Source: a virus
Direction: 5' to 3' (one strand)
IMG/VR virus record: IMGVR_UViG_3300036884_000351
Coordinates: 1 to 20,816 of that record
DNA: 20,816 bases
Shown here: positions 1-6,502 of the stretch, piece by piece
Numbering within the stretch: position 1 is the first letter of the stretch
Layout: each line of letters starts with the position of its first letter
Notes under the pieces: model-generated
The model's database searches: none
Seen by the model: only the letters and a program-made list of their open reading frames with translations
What the model was told of the DNA's origin: nothing
Position numbers and translations under genes: made by a program

Positions 1-413
1 GCATCCACACGTTGAAGAACGGCCAGATCGATTCCGAGATTGCCGACGCGGAGTGGGCGCGCAACACCCAAACCCAAGCGCCACCCGTGGACCGGCGCGG
101 CCAGCAACCGGAAGACGACGCGGAGGTTTTTGGCGCGTCGCAGTACACGAAGGCGCGAGCAGTGCGGGAACACTACCAGGCGCGCCTCGCCAAGATCGAT
201 TACGAGGAACGGATCGCGAAGCTCGTCTCCGGCGAAGAGGTCCAGGTCGCTGCCTACAACAAGTTCCGCCAGTTCCGGGACGCGATGATCAACATCCCGG
301 ACCGCCTGGCGGCGATGCTTGCCGCCGAGACAGTAGAGGCCACGGTGCATGCGCTCCTCACGGCTGAGATCCGGAAGGCTCTGAATGATTTTGCCGACGA
401 ATCTAACGGCTGA
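1..413 (+). CDS. Phage terminase small subunit, Nu1-like (5' partial)
   Basis: The reading frame is open from the window edge (codons from base 3), so the N-terminal DNA-binding winged helix is missing. Just before the first possible start (TTG at 12) the frame reads I-H-T, and then follows a segment ending in DAEWARNTQ. This pattern, with an acidic residue, W and NT, is typical of the end of the Nu1 winged helix in lambda-type small terminases. The rest is a charged helical region, expected for oligomerisation and for binding the large subunit. The small subunit recognises the packaging site on phage DNA and hands it to the large subunit. The 3' end overlaps the large terminase gene by 29 bases. 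The family call rests on the motif and on the neighbour; the TTG at 12 is probably not the true start. Confidence 0.8.
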   Translation, partial: IHTLKNGQIDSEIADAEWARNTQTQAPPVDRRGQQPEDDAEVFGASQYTKARAVREHYQARLAKIDYEERIAKLVSGEEVQVAAYNKFRQFRDAMINIPDRLAAMLAAETVEATVHALLTAEIRKALNDFADESNG

Positions 414-2316
414 CGAGATCTACGCTGCCGCCGCCGCGGCTGGCGCGCGACCGGACCCGCTGCTCACCATTTCGCAGTGGGCCGACCGCTACCGCTGGCT
501 TTCGCAACGCGCGTCCGCAGAGCATGGGCGCTGGCGTACGGAGCGGACGCCCTACTTGCGCGAGATCATGGACTGCCTCTCGCCGTCCTCGCTGATCGAG
601 CGTGTGGCGTTCATGAAAGGCGCGCAGATCGGCGGCACGGAGTGCGGCAACAACTGGATGGGGTATGTCATCCACCAGGCTCCCGGCCCGATGATGTCGG
701 TCCAGCCGACCGTCGAGATGGCCAAGCGCAACTCGAAGCAGCGCATCGAGCCGCTGATTGAGGAGTCGGTGGTCCTGCGGAAGCTCGTTCGCGATCCGAG
801 GTCGCGCGACTCCGGCAACACGGTCTTGTCAAAGGACTTTCCGGGCGGCGTGCTGGTGATGACCGGCGCGAACAGCGCGGTCGGCCTCCGGTCGATGGCG
901 GCGCGGTACCTGTTCCTCGACGAAGTGGACGCCTATCCAGGCGACGTGGAAGGCGAAGGCGACCCGATCACGCTGGCGATGGCGCGCACCCGGACGTTCG
1001 CGCGCCGCAAGGTGTTTCTGGTCTCGACGCCGAAGATCACGGGCATGAGCCGGATCGAGGCGGCGTATGAGGATAGTGACCAGCGAAAGTACTGGGTGCC
1101 GTGCCCGACGTGCCGCGACTTTCAGATCCTGAAGTTCGCGCAACTGCGGTGGCCCAAGGGCGATCCGCAGAGCGCGGTCTACATCTGCGAGCACTGCGGC
1201 CAGGAGATTCGCAACCACCAGAAGCAGTCGATGCTGGCGTGCGGCGAGTGGCGCGCCGGCGCGAAAGGCGATGGCAGGACAGCGGGCTTCCATATTTCCA
1301 GCCTGTACAGTCCGGTTGGCTGGTTCTCATGGGGCGACGCCGCCAAGCAGTTCGAGCAGGCCCAGAAGAACTCCTCGCTGCTCCAAGTCTTCGTCAACAC
1401 CGTGCTCGGCGAGACCTGGACGATGCTGGGCGAGGCGCCGGATTGGAAGGTGCTCTACGACCGGCGTGAGGAGTTCAAGACCGGCATCATCCCCCGTGGC
1501 GGTCTGTTCCTTACGGCTGGTGCGGACGTCCAGAAGGATCGCATCGAGGTCGAGATCGTCGCCTGGGGGCGCGGGAAGGAGTCCTGGTCCGTCGATTACC
1601 GGGTGCTGGAAGGCGACACATCACGCCCGCAGGTGTGGGATAGGCTCACTGCGCTGTTGAACGAAACATTCACGAGCGCAAGCGGTCTCGAAGTGCCGAT
1701 CACACAACTCGCGGTGGATTCCGGGTACGCAGCGACGGAGGTCTACCAGTGGGCCAGGAAACAGGGCCATCGCGTGGTCGTGATTAAGGGCGACTCGCGC
1801 GCGGCGGCCCTTCTGGGCAACCCCGCGCCGATTGAAATCGGACCCCTCGGTGCCAAGATCAAGCGGGGCGTGAAGGTCTGGCCGGTCAACTCCGGCATGG
1901 CGAAAGAGGAGTTGTACCGCTGGCTGCGCCTCGAACGACCCACCGACGAGGACCTCCAGCAGGGCCAAACGTTCCCACCCGGGTACTGCCACTTCCCGCG
2001 CTACAGCGAGGAGTACTTCAAGCAGATCACCGCCGAGCAACTGGTCACGAAAATCGTCAAAGGCTACCGGCGTCACGAGTGGCAGAAGATGCGCGAACGT
2101 AACGAGGCCCTGGATTGCCGGGTCTACGCTCGCGCGGCGGCGAGCAGGATCGGGCTGGACCGCTACCAGGACAAACACTGGCGGGCGATTGAGGATCGCA
2201 TGGGTGTACCGAAGGGTCCGGAGAAACCATCTCCGGCTGGTCCGGCCGCGCCAGCGGGATCGCGCCCGCAGCCACAAGCGCACCAGCCCAGGCGTCGGAC
2301 GTGGGGCCGGTTCTGA
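385..2316 (+). CDS. Phage terminase large subunit, GpA family
   Basis: This is the ATP-driven packaging motor and nuclease that cuts concatemeric DNA and pumps it through the portal. The product is 643 aa, almost the length of lambda gpA. The ATPase part has a Walker A-like KGAQIGGTE at residues 78-86 and a Walker B ending in LFLDE (D179, E180). Two CxxC pairs near residues 240-243 and 268-271 form the zinc-binding insert usual in GpA proteins. The C-terminal half carries the nuclease domain, with acidic positions near residue 445 (AVDSGY) and near 577 (DCRVYA). The last 35 residues are rich in Pro, Ala and Arg and probably unstructured. The ATG at 385 is preceded by a GGAAGG-like Shine-Dalgarno sequence inside the small-subunit gene, which suggests coupled translation. 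Confidence 0.96.
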   Translation: MILPTNLTADEIYAAAAAAGARPDPLLTISQWADRYRWLSQRASAEHGRWRTERTPYLREIMDCLSPSSLIERVAFMKGAQIGGTECGNNWMGYVIHQAPGPMMSVQPTVEMAKRNSKQRIEPLIEESVVLRKLVRDPRSRDSGNTVLSKDFPGGVLVMTGANSAVGLRSMAARYLFLDEVDAYPGDVEGEGDPITLAMARTRTFARRKVFLVSTPKITGMSRIEAAYEDSDQRKYWVPCPTCRDFQILKFAQLRWPKGDPQSAVYICEHCGQEIRNHQKQSMLACGEWRAGAKGDGRTAGFHISSLYSPVGWFSWGDAAKQFEQAQKNSSLLQVFVNTVLGETWTMLGEAPDWKVLYDRREEFKTGIIPRGGLFLTAGADVQKDRIEVEIVAWGRGKESWSVDYRVLEGDTSRPQVWDRLTALLNETFTSASGLEVPITQLAVDSGYAATEVYQWARKQGHRVVVIKGDSRAAALLGNPAPIEIGPLGAKIKRGVKVWPVNSGMAKEELYRWLRLERPTDEDLQQGQTFPPGYCHFPRYSEEYFKQITAEQLVTKIVKGYRRHEWQKMRERNEALDCRVYARAAASRIGLDRYQDKHWRAIEDRMGVPKGPEKPSPAGPAAPAGSRPQPQAHQPRRRTWGRF

Positions 2317-2328
2317 AAGCAGGATGCA

Positions 2329-2532
2329 ATGGCGTACACGCAGACTCATTTGGATGCGTTGCAGGAGGCGCTGGCTTCCGGCACGTTGACGGTCACATTC
2401 GAGGGACGGAGTATGACCTACCGTTCCGTCCAGGAATTGCAGCGCGCGATTTCGGTTGTGCAGAGCTCGCTGAACCAGCAGTCCGGTAAACGAGTTCGGC
2501 AGTACCAACTGTCGGGGAGCAAGGGCTTCTAA
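2329..2532 (+). CDS. Head-tail joining protein, gpW-like
   Basis: This 67-aa protein has the length and layout of lambda gpW (68 aa): an N-terminal helix (residues 5-16), a short beta hairpin (TLTVTFEGRSMTYRS, residues 19-33), a second helix (34-50) and a basic, Gly-rich tail ending in GF. gpW acts after DNA packaging. It sits under the portal, keeps DNA inside the head and prepares the head for tail attachment. Its place directly after the GpA terminase, and before the portal in the ancestral order, is the lambda arrangement. The cargo operon begins right after its stop codon, so gpW and portal are now almost 4 kb apart. Confidence 0.88.
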   Translation: MAYTQTHLDALQEALASGTLTVTFEGRSMTYRSVQELQRAISVVQSSLNQQSGKRVRQYQLSGSKGF

Positions 2533-2778
2533 AGTTGCCGATTTGGTTTGTTAGACCCTTGTCGATCAGTCGAAACCGATTCGCCAGAATGCCGACTGTG
2601 GACCATCTGTCCGAGACGGTCAACGCTGGAAAGTGCGAGTCACGAAGTGCCCATCGGAACATCAAAAACGTGGCCTCCGCCACGGCCCTCGCAAATGCGG
2701 TTAAATTGGATACTGGCGAAGATTGCTTGTCGTGGCTACCGAACAGCGCGCCGGGGCCACGCTAGTGAAGCTCATTCT
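2533..2778. other. Left junction of cargo 1 and leader of the defence operon
   Basis: This 246-base stretch lies between the gpW stop and the chosen start of the nuclease gene. Base composition drops here from the GC-rich phage level. The frame of the nuclease gene is open back to 2548 (TTG), but that extension reads as low-quality protein and has no ribosome binding site, so I treat it as untranslated. The stretch contains a hairpin at 2669-2684. A weak -10-like GATACT at 2709-2714 has no matching -35 box. The operon promoter is expected here but I cannot place it confidently. I found no direct repeat shared with the right junction. Confidence 0.5.
2664..2684 (-). terminator. Possible intrinsic terminator on the - strand, upstream of the nuclease gene
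   Basis: A perfect 6-bp stem (CGTGGC / GCCACG) with a CTCC loop lies at 2669-2684 and is flanked on its left by AAAAA (2664-2668). Read on the - strand, this is a GC-rich hairpin followed by five U, the form of an intrinsic terminator. No - strand gene is visible to its right, so its role is unclear. It could block antisense transcripts running into the phage head genes, be a remnant of the cargo's former location, or act as an operator hairpin. The stem is short. Confidence 0.35.
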
Positions 2779-3939
2779 ATGCCCCCTGACGCCTCGCAGC
2801 TGCTTCCCTCTGACGACTCTGGGCGTGTCACGTTTGAGCGATACTGCTACCAAGCCCATATTGCCTTTCCGTTCTGTCTAAACTGCGCCCTTGGCGGCGA
2901 CGTAGTGTGCGTCGTAGCCGAGCACATCGAAGATATCGCCGTTCAATTCAACACGGGCTGGCGTTTTCTCCAGATCAAAACACGGGACCTTGAGAGGGGG
3001 CCCTGGAAGTTAAGAGACCTCACGGCCAAAGGCGGAGGGCTGCACAGTCTCCTTCGTTCGCACCGGATTCTCGACTCTCTTCCAGCTACCCTAGAGCTAC
3101 ACGTTGAAGGAGCCGTTCAACAGAAAGATCTACTGCAGAAGCTGCTAACTGCAGATGGGCGGTGCGACGCCACTCTTTTAGAGAAGTTGGAGAAGTCCTT
3201 AAAGATCGACGTCGCTGAATGCGGGGCCTTCGCCAAACGCATTCGCATCGTCCATTCATATCCAACGCGAGGAACAATTCAAGCACAAAACACTCGTTTG
3301 CTCGTCAATCATGCGGGGCACCTCCCCGCGTCTGCATTGGACGAGATCTACGACCGCATGTTGATGTTGATCTACGCGGCGATGCAAGCCAAAGTCCTCC
3401 CCCACAATTGGAAACATACGTTCCTCACGCGCGGTGTCCTTCGCGGCAAGGCCCAAGACCTCTTCCTGCAGAAGCAGCTGTTAAGGGAGCATTTCAAAAC
3501 CATTGTGCAGCCACTAACGGCCGCACCCCAGCCGCTTCTGAAGCGTCTCATCGACAACAACGAGCAACCTCCCACGCTCTTGGAGCAGAAGCTAATCATG
3601 GGGGGTGCTTCACCGGACATCATCAAGCACGCTAAGACATTACGCGCTCATGCAAGCCAACGTGAGTATGAGCTCTTGTCCTCTCAAATGTATGAGGATG
3701 GAGCGCTCGAAAATGTGCAGATCCGGCTGCTCATAAGGGCCCACGGTCTCGTGAATGAACACGGCTCGGGAAAAGCGCCAGCCGCTGCGATATGGAACGC
3801 ATTGCTGCAGGTGCTCGGTCAGCAATACCCAATTATCGACAACAAAGGTCTCTTCCAAAACGATCCCGACCTGCTCCTAGGTGCCATCTGCGACCTTTCT
3901 GATAAGTGTCAAACCGGCTGGGGGATCGCTGATGCGTAA
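2779..3939 (+). CDS. lmuA: Lamassu/ABC-3C effector: DUF4297 (Cap4-like) nuclease with C-terminal ABC-3C domain
   Basis: This is the predicted DNA-cleaving effector of the three-gene system. From the ATG at 2779 the protein has 386 aa. The N-terminus (residues 13-85) matches the DUF4297 dsDNA endonuclease pattern: a G..TFERYCYQ helix (15-25), VVAEHIEDI (45-53) giving E48 and E51/D52, and the core QIKTR (65-69) with K67, together a PD-(D/E)XK active site. The next roughly 300 residues are helical and should be the C-terminal part that docks onto the ATPase and middle component. In Lamassu systems this protein is held inactive until the SMC-like partner senses foreign DNA. The next gene starts inside its last 8 bases. 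The start is uncertain: upstream in-frame ATG (2695) and TTG (2548) codons exist, but the added residues are Arg/Pro-rich and unlike the family. The family call is from motifs and context, not from a search. Confidence 0.78.
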   Translation: MPPDASQLLPSDDSGRVTFERYCYQAHIAFPFCLNCALGGDVVCVVAEHIEDIAVQFNTGWRFLQIKTRDLERGPWKLRDLTAKGGGLHSLLRSHRILDSLPATLELHVEGAVQQKDLLQKLLTADGRCDATLLEKLEKSLKIDVAECGAFAKRIRIVHSYPTRGTIQAQNTRLLVNHAGHLPASALDEIYDRMLMLIYAAMQAKVLPHNWKHTFLTRGVLRGKAQDLFLQKQLLREHFKTIVQPLTAAPQPLLKRLIDNNEQPPTLLEQKLIMGGASPDIIKHAKTLRAHASQREYELLSSQMYEDGALENVQIRLLIRAHGLVNEHGSGKAPAAAIWNALLQVLGQQYPIIDNKGLFQNDPDLLLGAICDLSDKCQTGWGIADA

Positions 3940-4450
3940 GGAACTGTTTCAGCCGACGGCCGAGGGCGAAGCTCGTCTGCTGCTGTTGATCAATGCATTC
4001 ACCACATCCAAGAACAGCCTGGAGGGCCGCACGAAACTCGCGAAGTTAGATTTTCTTCTCCGGTACCCTTCCTTCCTACAGCGGGCTCTTTCTATACATG
4101 TTCCGAAGGTCATTATTCCTCAATCTTCGGAGATCGACGAAACCATTGAAACGCGGATGCTGCGTTACAGGTACGGACCCTGGGACCCGGCATATTTCGC
4201 TATTCTCGGAAGCCTGATAGGAAGAGGCCTCGTCGTTCCCGTCCCAACGGCAACGGGAATCGGGTACCGCGCTACGTCCACGGGTCAACGCCTAGCGTCT
4301 CGGATCGCGTCGACCGAACCGTGGCAAGACGCCGCCCGAGCCGTGAAACTGCTTAAGACGCATTTCGATAAGAGTGGAACTTGGCTGAAGGATTTCATCT
4401 ATCAGCATTTTCCAGAAGTCGTCAACAGCTCTTGGGGACAAACGCTATGA
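3932..4450 (+). CDS. lmuC: Lamassu/ABC-3C middle component
   Basis: This 172-aa protein sits between effector and ATPase, where the ABC-3C middle component (LmuC/DdmB position) is expected. Visible landmarks are an N-terminal helix, TKLAKLDFLLRYP at 34-46, an E..MLRYRYGPWD segment at 73-85, and a helix-turn-wing-like stretch (residues 87-125: LGSLIGRGL, then GYRATSTGQRLA). The RYxYGPWD pattern with a following GRGL is, from memory, characteristic of these middle components; I infer a winged-helix fold. It bridges the nuclease and the ATPase in known complexes. I chose the ATG at 3932 because a GGGG ribosome site (3920-3924) precedes it and it overlaps the nuclease stop by 8 bases. The frame extends to 3881, but that start lacks these features. 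Confidence 0.72.
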   Translation: MRKELFQPTAEGEARLLLLINAFTTSKNSLEGRTKLAKLDFLLRYPSFLQRALSIHVPKVIIPQSSEIDETIETRMLRYRYGPWDPAYFAILGSLIGRGLVVPVPTATGIGYRATSTGQRLASRIASTEPWQDAARAVKLLKTHFDKSGTWLKDFIYQHFPEVVNSSWGQTL

Positions 4451-6333
4451 GAGCGCGGATTGAAAGTATTCAACTGATCGGGACGAAGAGAGATGTTGAG
4501 TTTTCACCAGGGCTGAACATAATCACCGGTCCCATTGCTTCTGGCAAAACGACCCTCATCCGGCTCTGTCACGGGCTTTTCGGAACCGGCTTGGAGAACT
4601 TTCCGCTTGAGGTGCGACAACACGTTGCCGCGATTGGCGGCCGACTCGTCCTCGGAGACCATCAGTTTTCCGTCGTACGGCCTTTCACGACAACAAAGAA
4701 CGCCAAGATAGACATCTCGGGGCTCGGATCTGCGCTCCGACTTCCTGCTCTCGTCGTTGATGCATCTGCCTCATACACCTACGGGCAGTGGCTTCTTCGC
4801 ACGCTCGGGTTACCTGATCTGCGGGTCCCGTCGGCTCCGTCCCGTCCCGACAGCGATCTAACTCCCGTGTCGATTAACGACTTCTTTCTCTATTGTGTGT
4901 TGTCCCAGGAGACAATAGACAACAGCGTATTCGGACATCGGGATCCGTTCAAGAATGTGAAGCGCAAGTACGTGTTTGAGGTACTTTACGGAATCTACAG
5001 CGCGGATGTCTACCGTGTACAGGAACGTCTCCACCAGGTCAACACGGAACTTGGGCAGCTCGCATCGCAGGAGTCTAGCTTTAAACGGATTCTTGCCGGC
5101 ACACCCTGGGAGAATCGAGCGGTGCTAATTGAACAGCTACACGGCGCACGGAACAATCTTGCGGCGATCGAGGAGCGTGCAGTTCAGGCGAATGAAACAG
5201 CAAAGGGAACGGACGAGGTGCAGGTTCTTGGGTCTGAGGTGTTGCGACTCGATGAACAAATCGCTCGGGCACAGGTTGAGACTGAACGTGAAGTGGGGAG
5301 CGTAGAGCAGCTGAACCGACTAATCAAGCAGTTGGGCTCTCAGAGTAAACGGCTGACCAAGACTATCATCGCGAAGACATATCTCACCGATTTTGAATTC
5401 ATCCTCTGTCCACGTTGCGGAGCGACAATGGACGAGAGTCGCGCTGAGTCGGACGTGTGCAGTCTCTGCCTACAAGTTCCAGCGCCCATGCTTGATCGCA
5501 AGGATTTCATAAGCGAGCAGGATCGGGTAGCAGCTCAAATCGAAGAGACCGAGGAGCTCCTGGAATCTCACAAGGTGTCGGCTCGAAGCTTAGAACGCCG
5601 TCTCATCGACCTAGGGAGAGAACGAGAACGGGCCGCCCATGAACTCGACTTCAAGGTTCAAACATACGTCTCGGACTCGGCATCTGCTATCGCGCAGACC
5701 GCCAGCGAGCGGCCAGCAGCGTTAGCGCTTATCACGCGACTCGAAGACTACTTGCGGCTGTACGACAAGCTAGATAATGTTACTGAAGAGCGCACGCGTC
5801 TTGAGTTAGAAAAAGGCGAGTTAGAAGGGACGTTGGAGGTGTTGAAGACTCGGCAGGATGTCTCAGAACAACGAATCAAGGTACTCGAGGAGAATTTCGA
5901 GGGCAGTCTAAGGACGCTGGCAGTCCCACGGTTTTCTGAACAACCCCGCTCCGCCCTGGATCGCAAGACATATCTCCCCATTATCGACGGCAGAAGATTT
6001 GACGATCTCAGTTCGCAAGGATTGCAGACACTTGTAAACGTCGCCTACGCAATTGCCCATCAGAAGACGGCGATACAACTGAGCCTACCGTTGCCGAACA
6101 TCTTGATGATCGACGGCTTGACGACGAATGTTGGCCAAGAGGGATACGATTTGGAGCGTGTGCATCACGCATATAAGTATCTGATCGCTCTCTCGAAAGA
6201 GCTCGGGGACACGCTTCAAATTATTGTGGCCGACGGGAATGTTCCGCCAGAGGCAGATGCGTACGTCCGGCTCCGTCTTTCGGAGGAAGACCGACTCATC
6301 CCGTTGCCGACGGAGGCCGAGGAGTCGGAGTAG
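4447..6333 (+). CDS. lmuB: Lamassu/ABC-3C SMC-like ABC ATPase with zinc-binding coiled coil
   Basis: This 628-aa Rad50/SMC-like protein is the predicted sensor and engine of the system. In order: Walker A GPIASGKTT (28-36); a Q-loop-like LSQ (152-154); coiled coil from about 190 to 315; a four-cysteine cluster CPRC...CSLC (C321, C324, C338, C341) at the tip; returning coiled coil from about 355 to 485; signature-like LSSQG (521-525); Walker B NILMIDG (551-557, D556); and a D-loop/switch region ending near IIVADG (592-597). The residue after the Walker B aspartate is Gly, where active ABC ATPases usually have the catalytic Glu. The ATGA overlap with the middle component (4447-4450) and a GGGG site upstream fix the start. 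The product is soluble, with no membrane segment. Alternative reading: another Rad50-like conflict ATPase, but the three-gene order argues for ABC-3C/Lamassu. Confidence 0.82.
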   Translation: MRARIESIQLIGTKRDVEFSPGLNIITGPIASGKTTLIRLCHGLFGTGLENFPLEVRQHVAAIGGRLVLGDHQFSVVRPFTTTKNAKIDISGLGSALRLPALVVDASASYTYGQWLLRTLGLPDLRVPSAPSRPDSDLTPVSINDFFLYCVLSQETIDNSVFGHRDPFKNVKRKYVFEVLYGIYSADVYRVQERLHQVNTELGQLASQESSFKRILAGTPWENRAVLIEQLHGARNNLAAIEERAVQANETAKGTDEVQVLGSEVLRLDEQIARAQVETEREVGSVEQLNRLIKQLGSQSKRLTKTIIAKTYLTDFEFILCPRCGATMDESRAESDVCSLCLQVPAPMLDRKDFISEQDRVAAQIEETEELLESHKVSARSLERRLIDLGRERERAAHELDFKVQTYVSDSASAIAQTASERPAALALITRLEDYLRLYDKLDNVTEERTRLELEKGELEGTLEVLKTRQDVSEQRIKVLEENFEGSLRTLAVPRFSEQPRSALDRKTYLPIIDGRRFDDLSSQGLQTLVNVAYAIAHQKTAIQLSLPLPNILMIDGLTTNVGQEGYDLERVHHAYKYLIALSKELGDTLQIIVADGNVPPEADAYVRLRLSEEDRLIPLPTEAEESE

Positions 6334-6502
6334 GCGTAATTGTTGTGACGCGGGCCAGACGTCCCGATCTGGGAAGTTGAAGCAGCCGACCCGCGAAAGA
6401 CGCGGTGACGTTTACTGAACAGGTGGGCAGCCAACTGGCAACCCAACACTCTAGCAGGCAGAGCAGTTAGATCAAGTTCCTTCGCGTTCCTTCTTTCGAT
6501 CC
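6334..6502. other. Right junction of cargo 1, upstream of the portal gene
   Basis: This is 169 bases without a gene. It holds weak hairpins (CCGCG-AAAGA-CGCGG at 6391-6405, with no T-run after it) and a short direct repeat GTTCCTTC at 6476-6483 and 6486-6493, immediately before the portal start. I see no convincing promoter, terminator or recombination site. The pyrimidine-rich end means the portal lacks the purine-rich ribosome site that most other phage genes here have, as if the insertion replaced it. Confidence 0.5.

Noticed and set aside
1621-2508. A 295-codon open frame on the - strand opposite the terminase end and gpW
   Set aside because: It spans two well-supported + strand genes and has no recognisable domain or ribosome site.
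2548-2778. A 77-codon N-terminal extension of the nuclease from TTG 2548
   Set aside because: No ribosome site, a Pro/Arg-rich sequence unlike the family, and the DUF4297 core begins just after ATG 2779.
3881-3931. An upstream start for the middle component
   Set aside because: It would overlap the nuclease gene by 59 bases, with no ribosome site; ATG 3932 has GGGG upstream and the usual coupling overlap.
6391-6405. CCGCG-AAAGA-CGCGG hairpin after the defence operon as a terminator
   Set aside because: Only a 5-bp stem and no T-run on either side.
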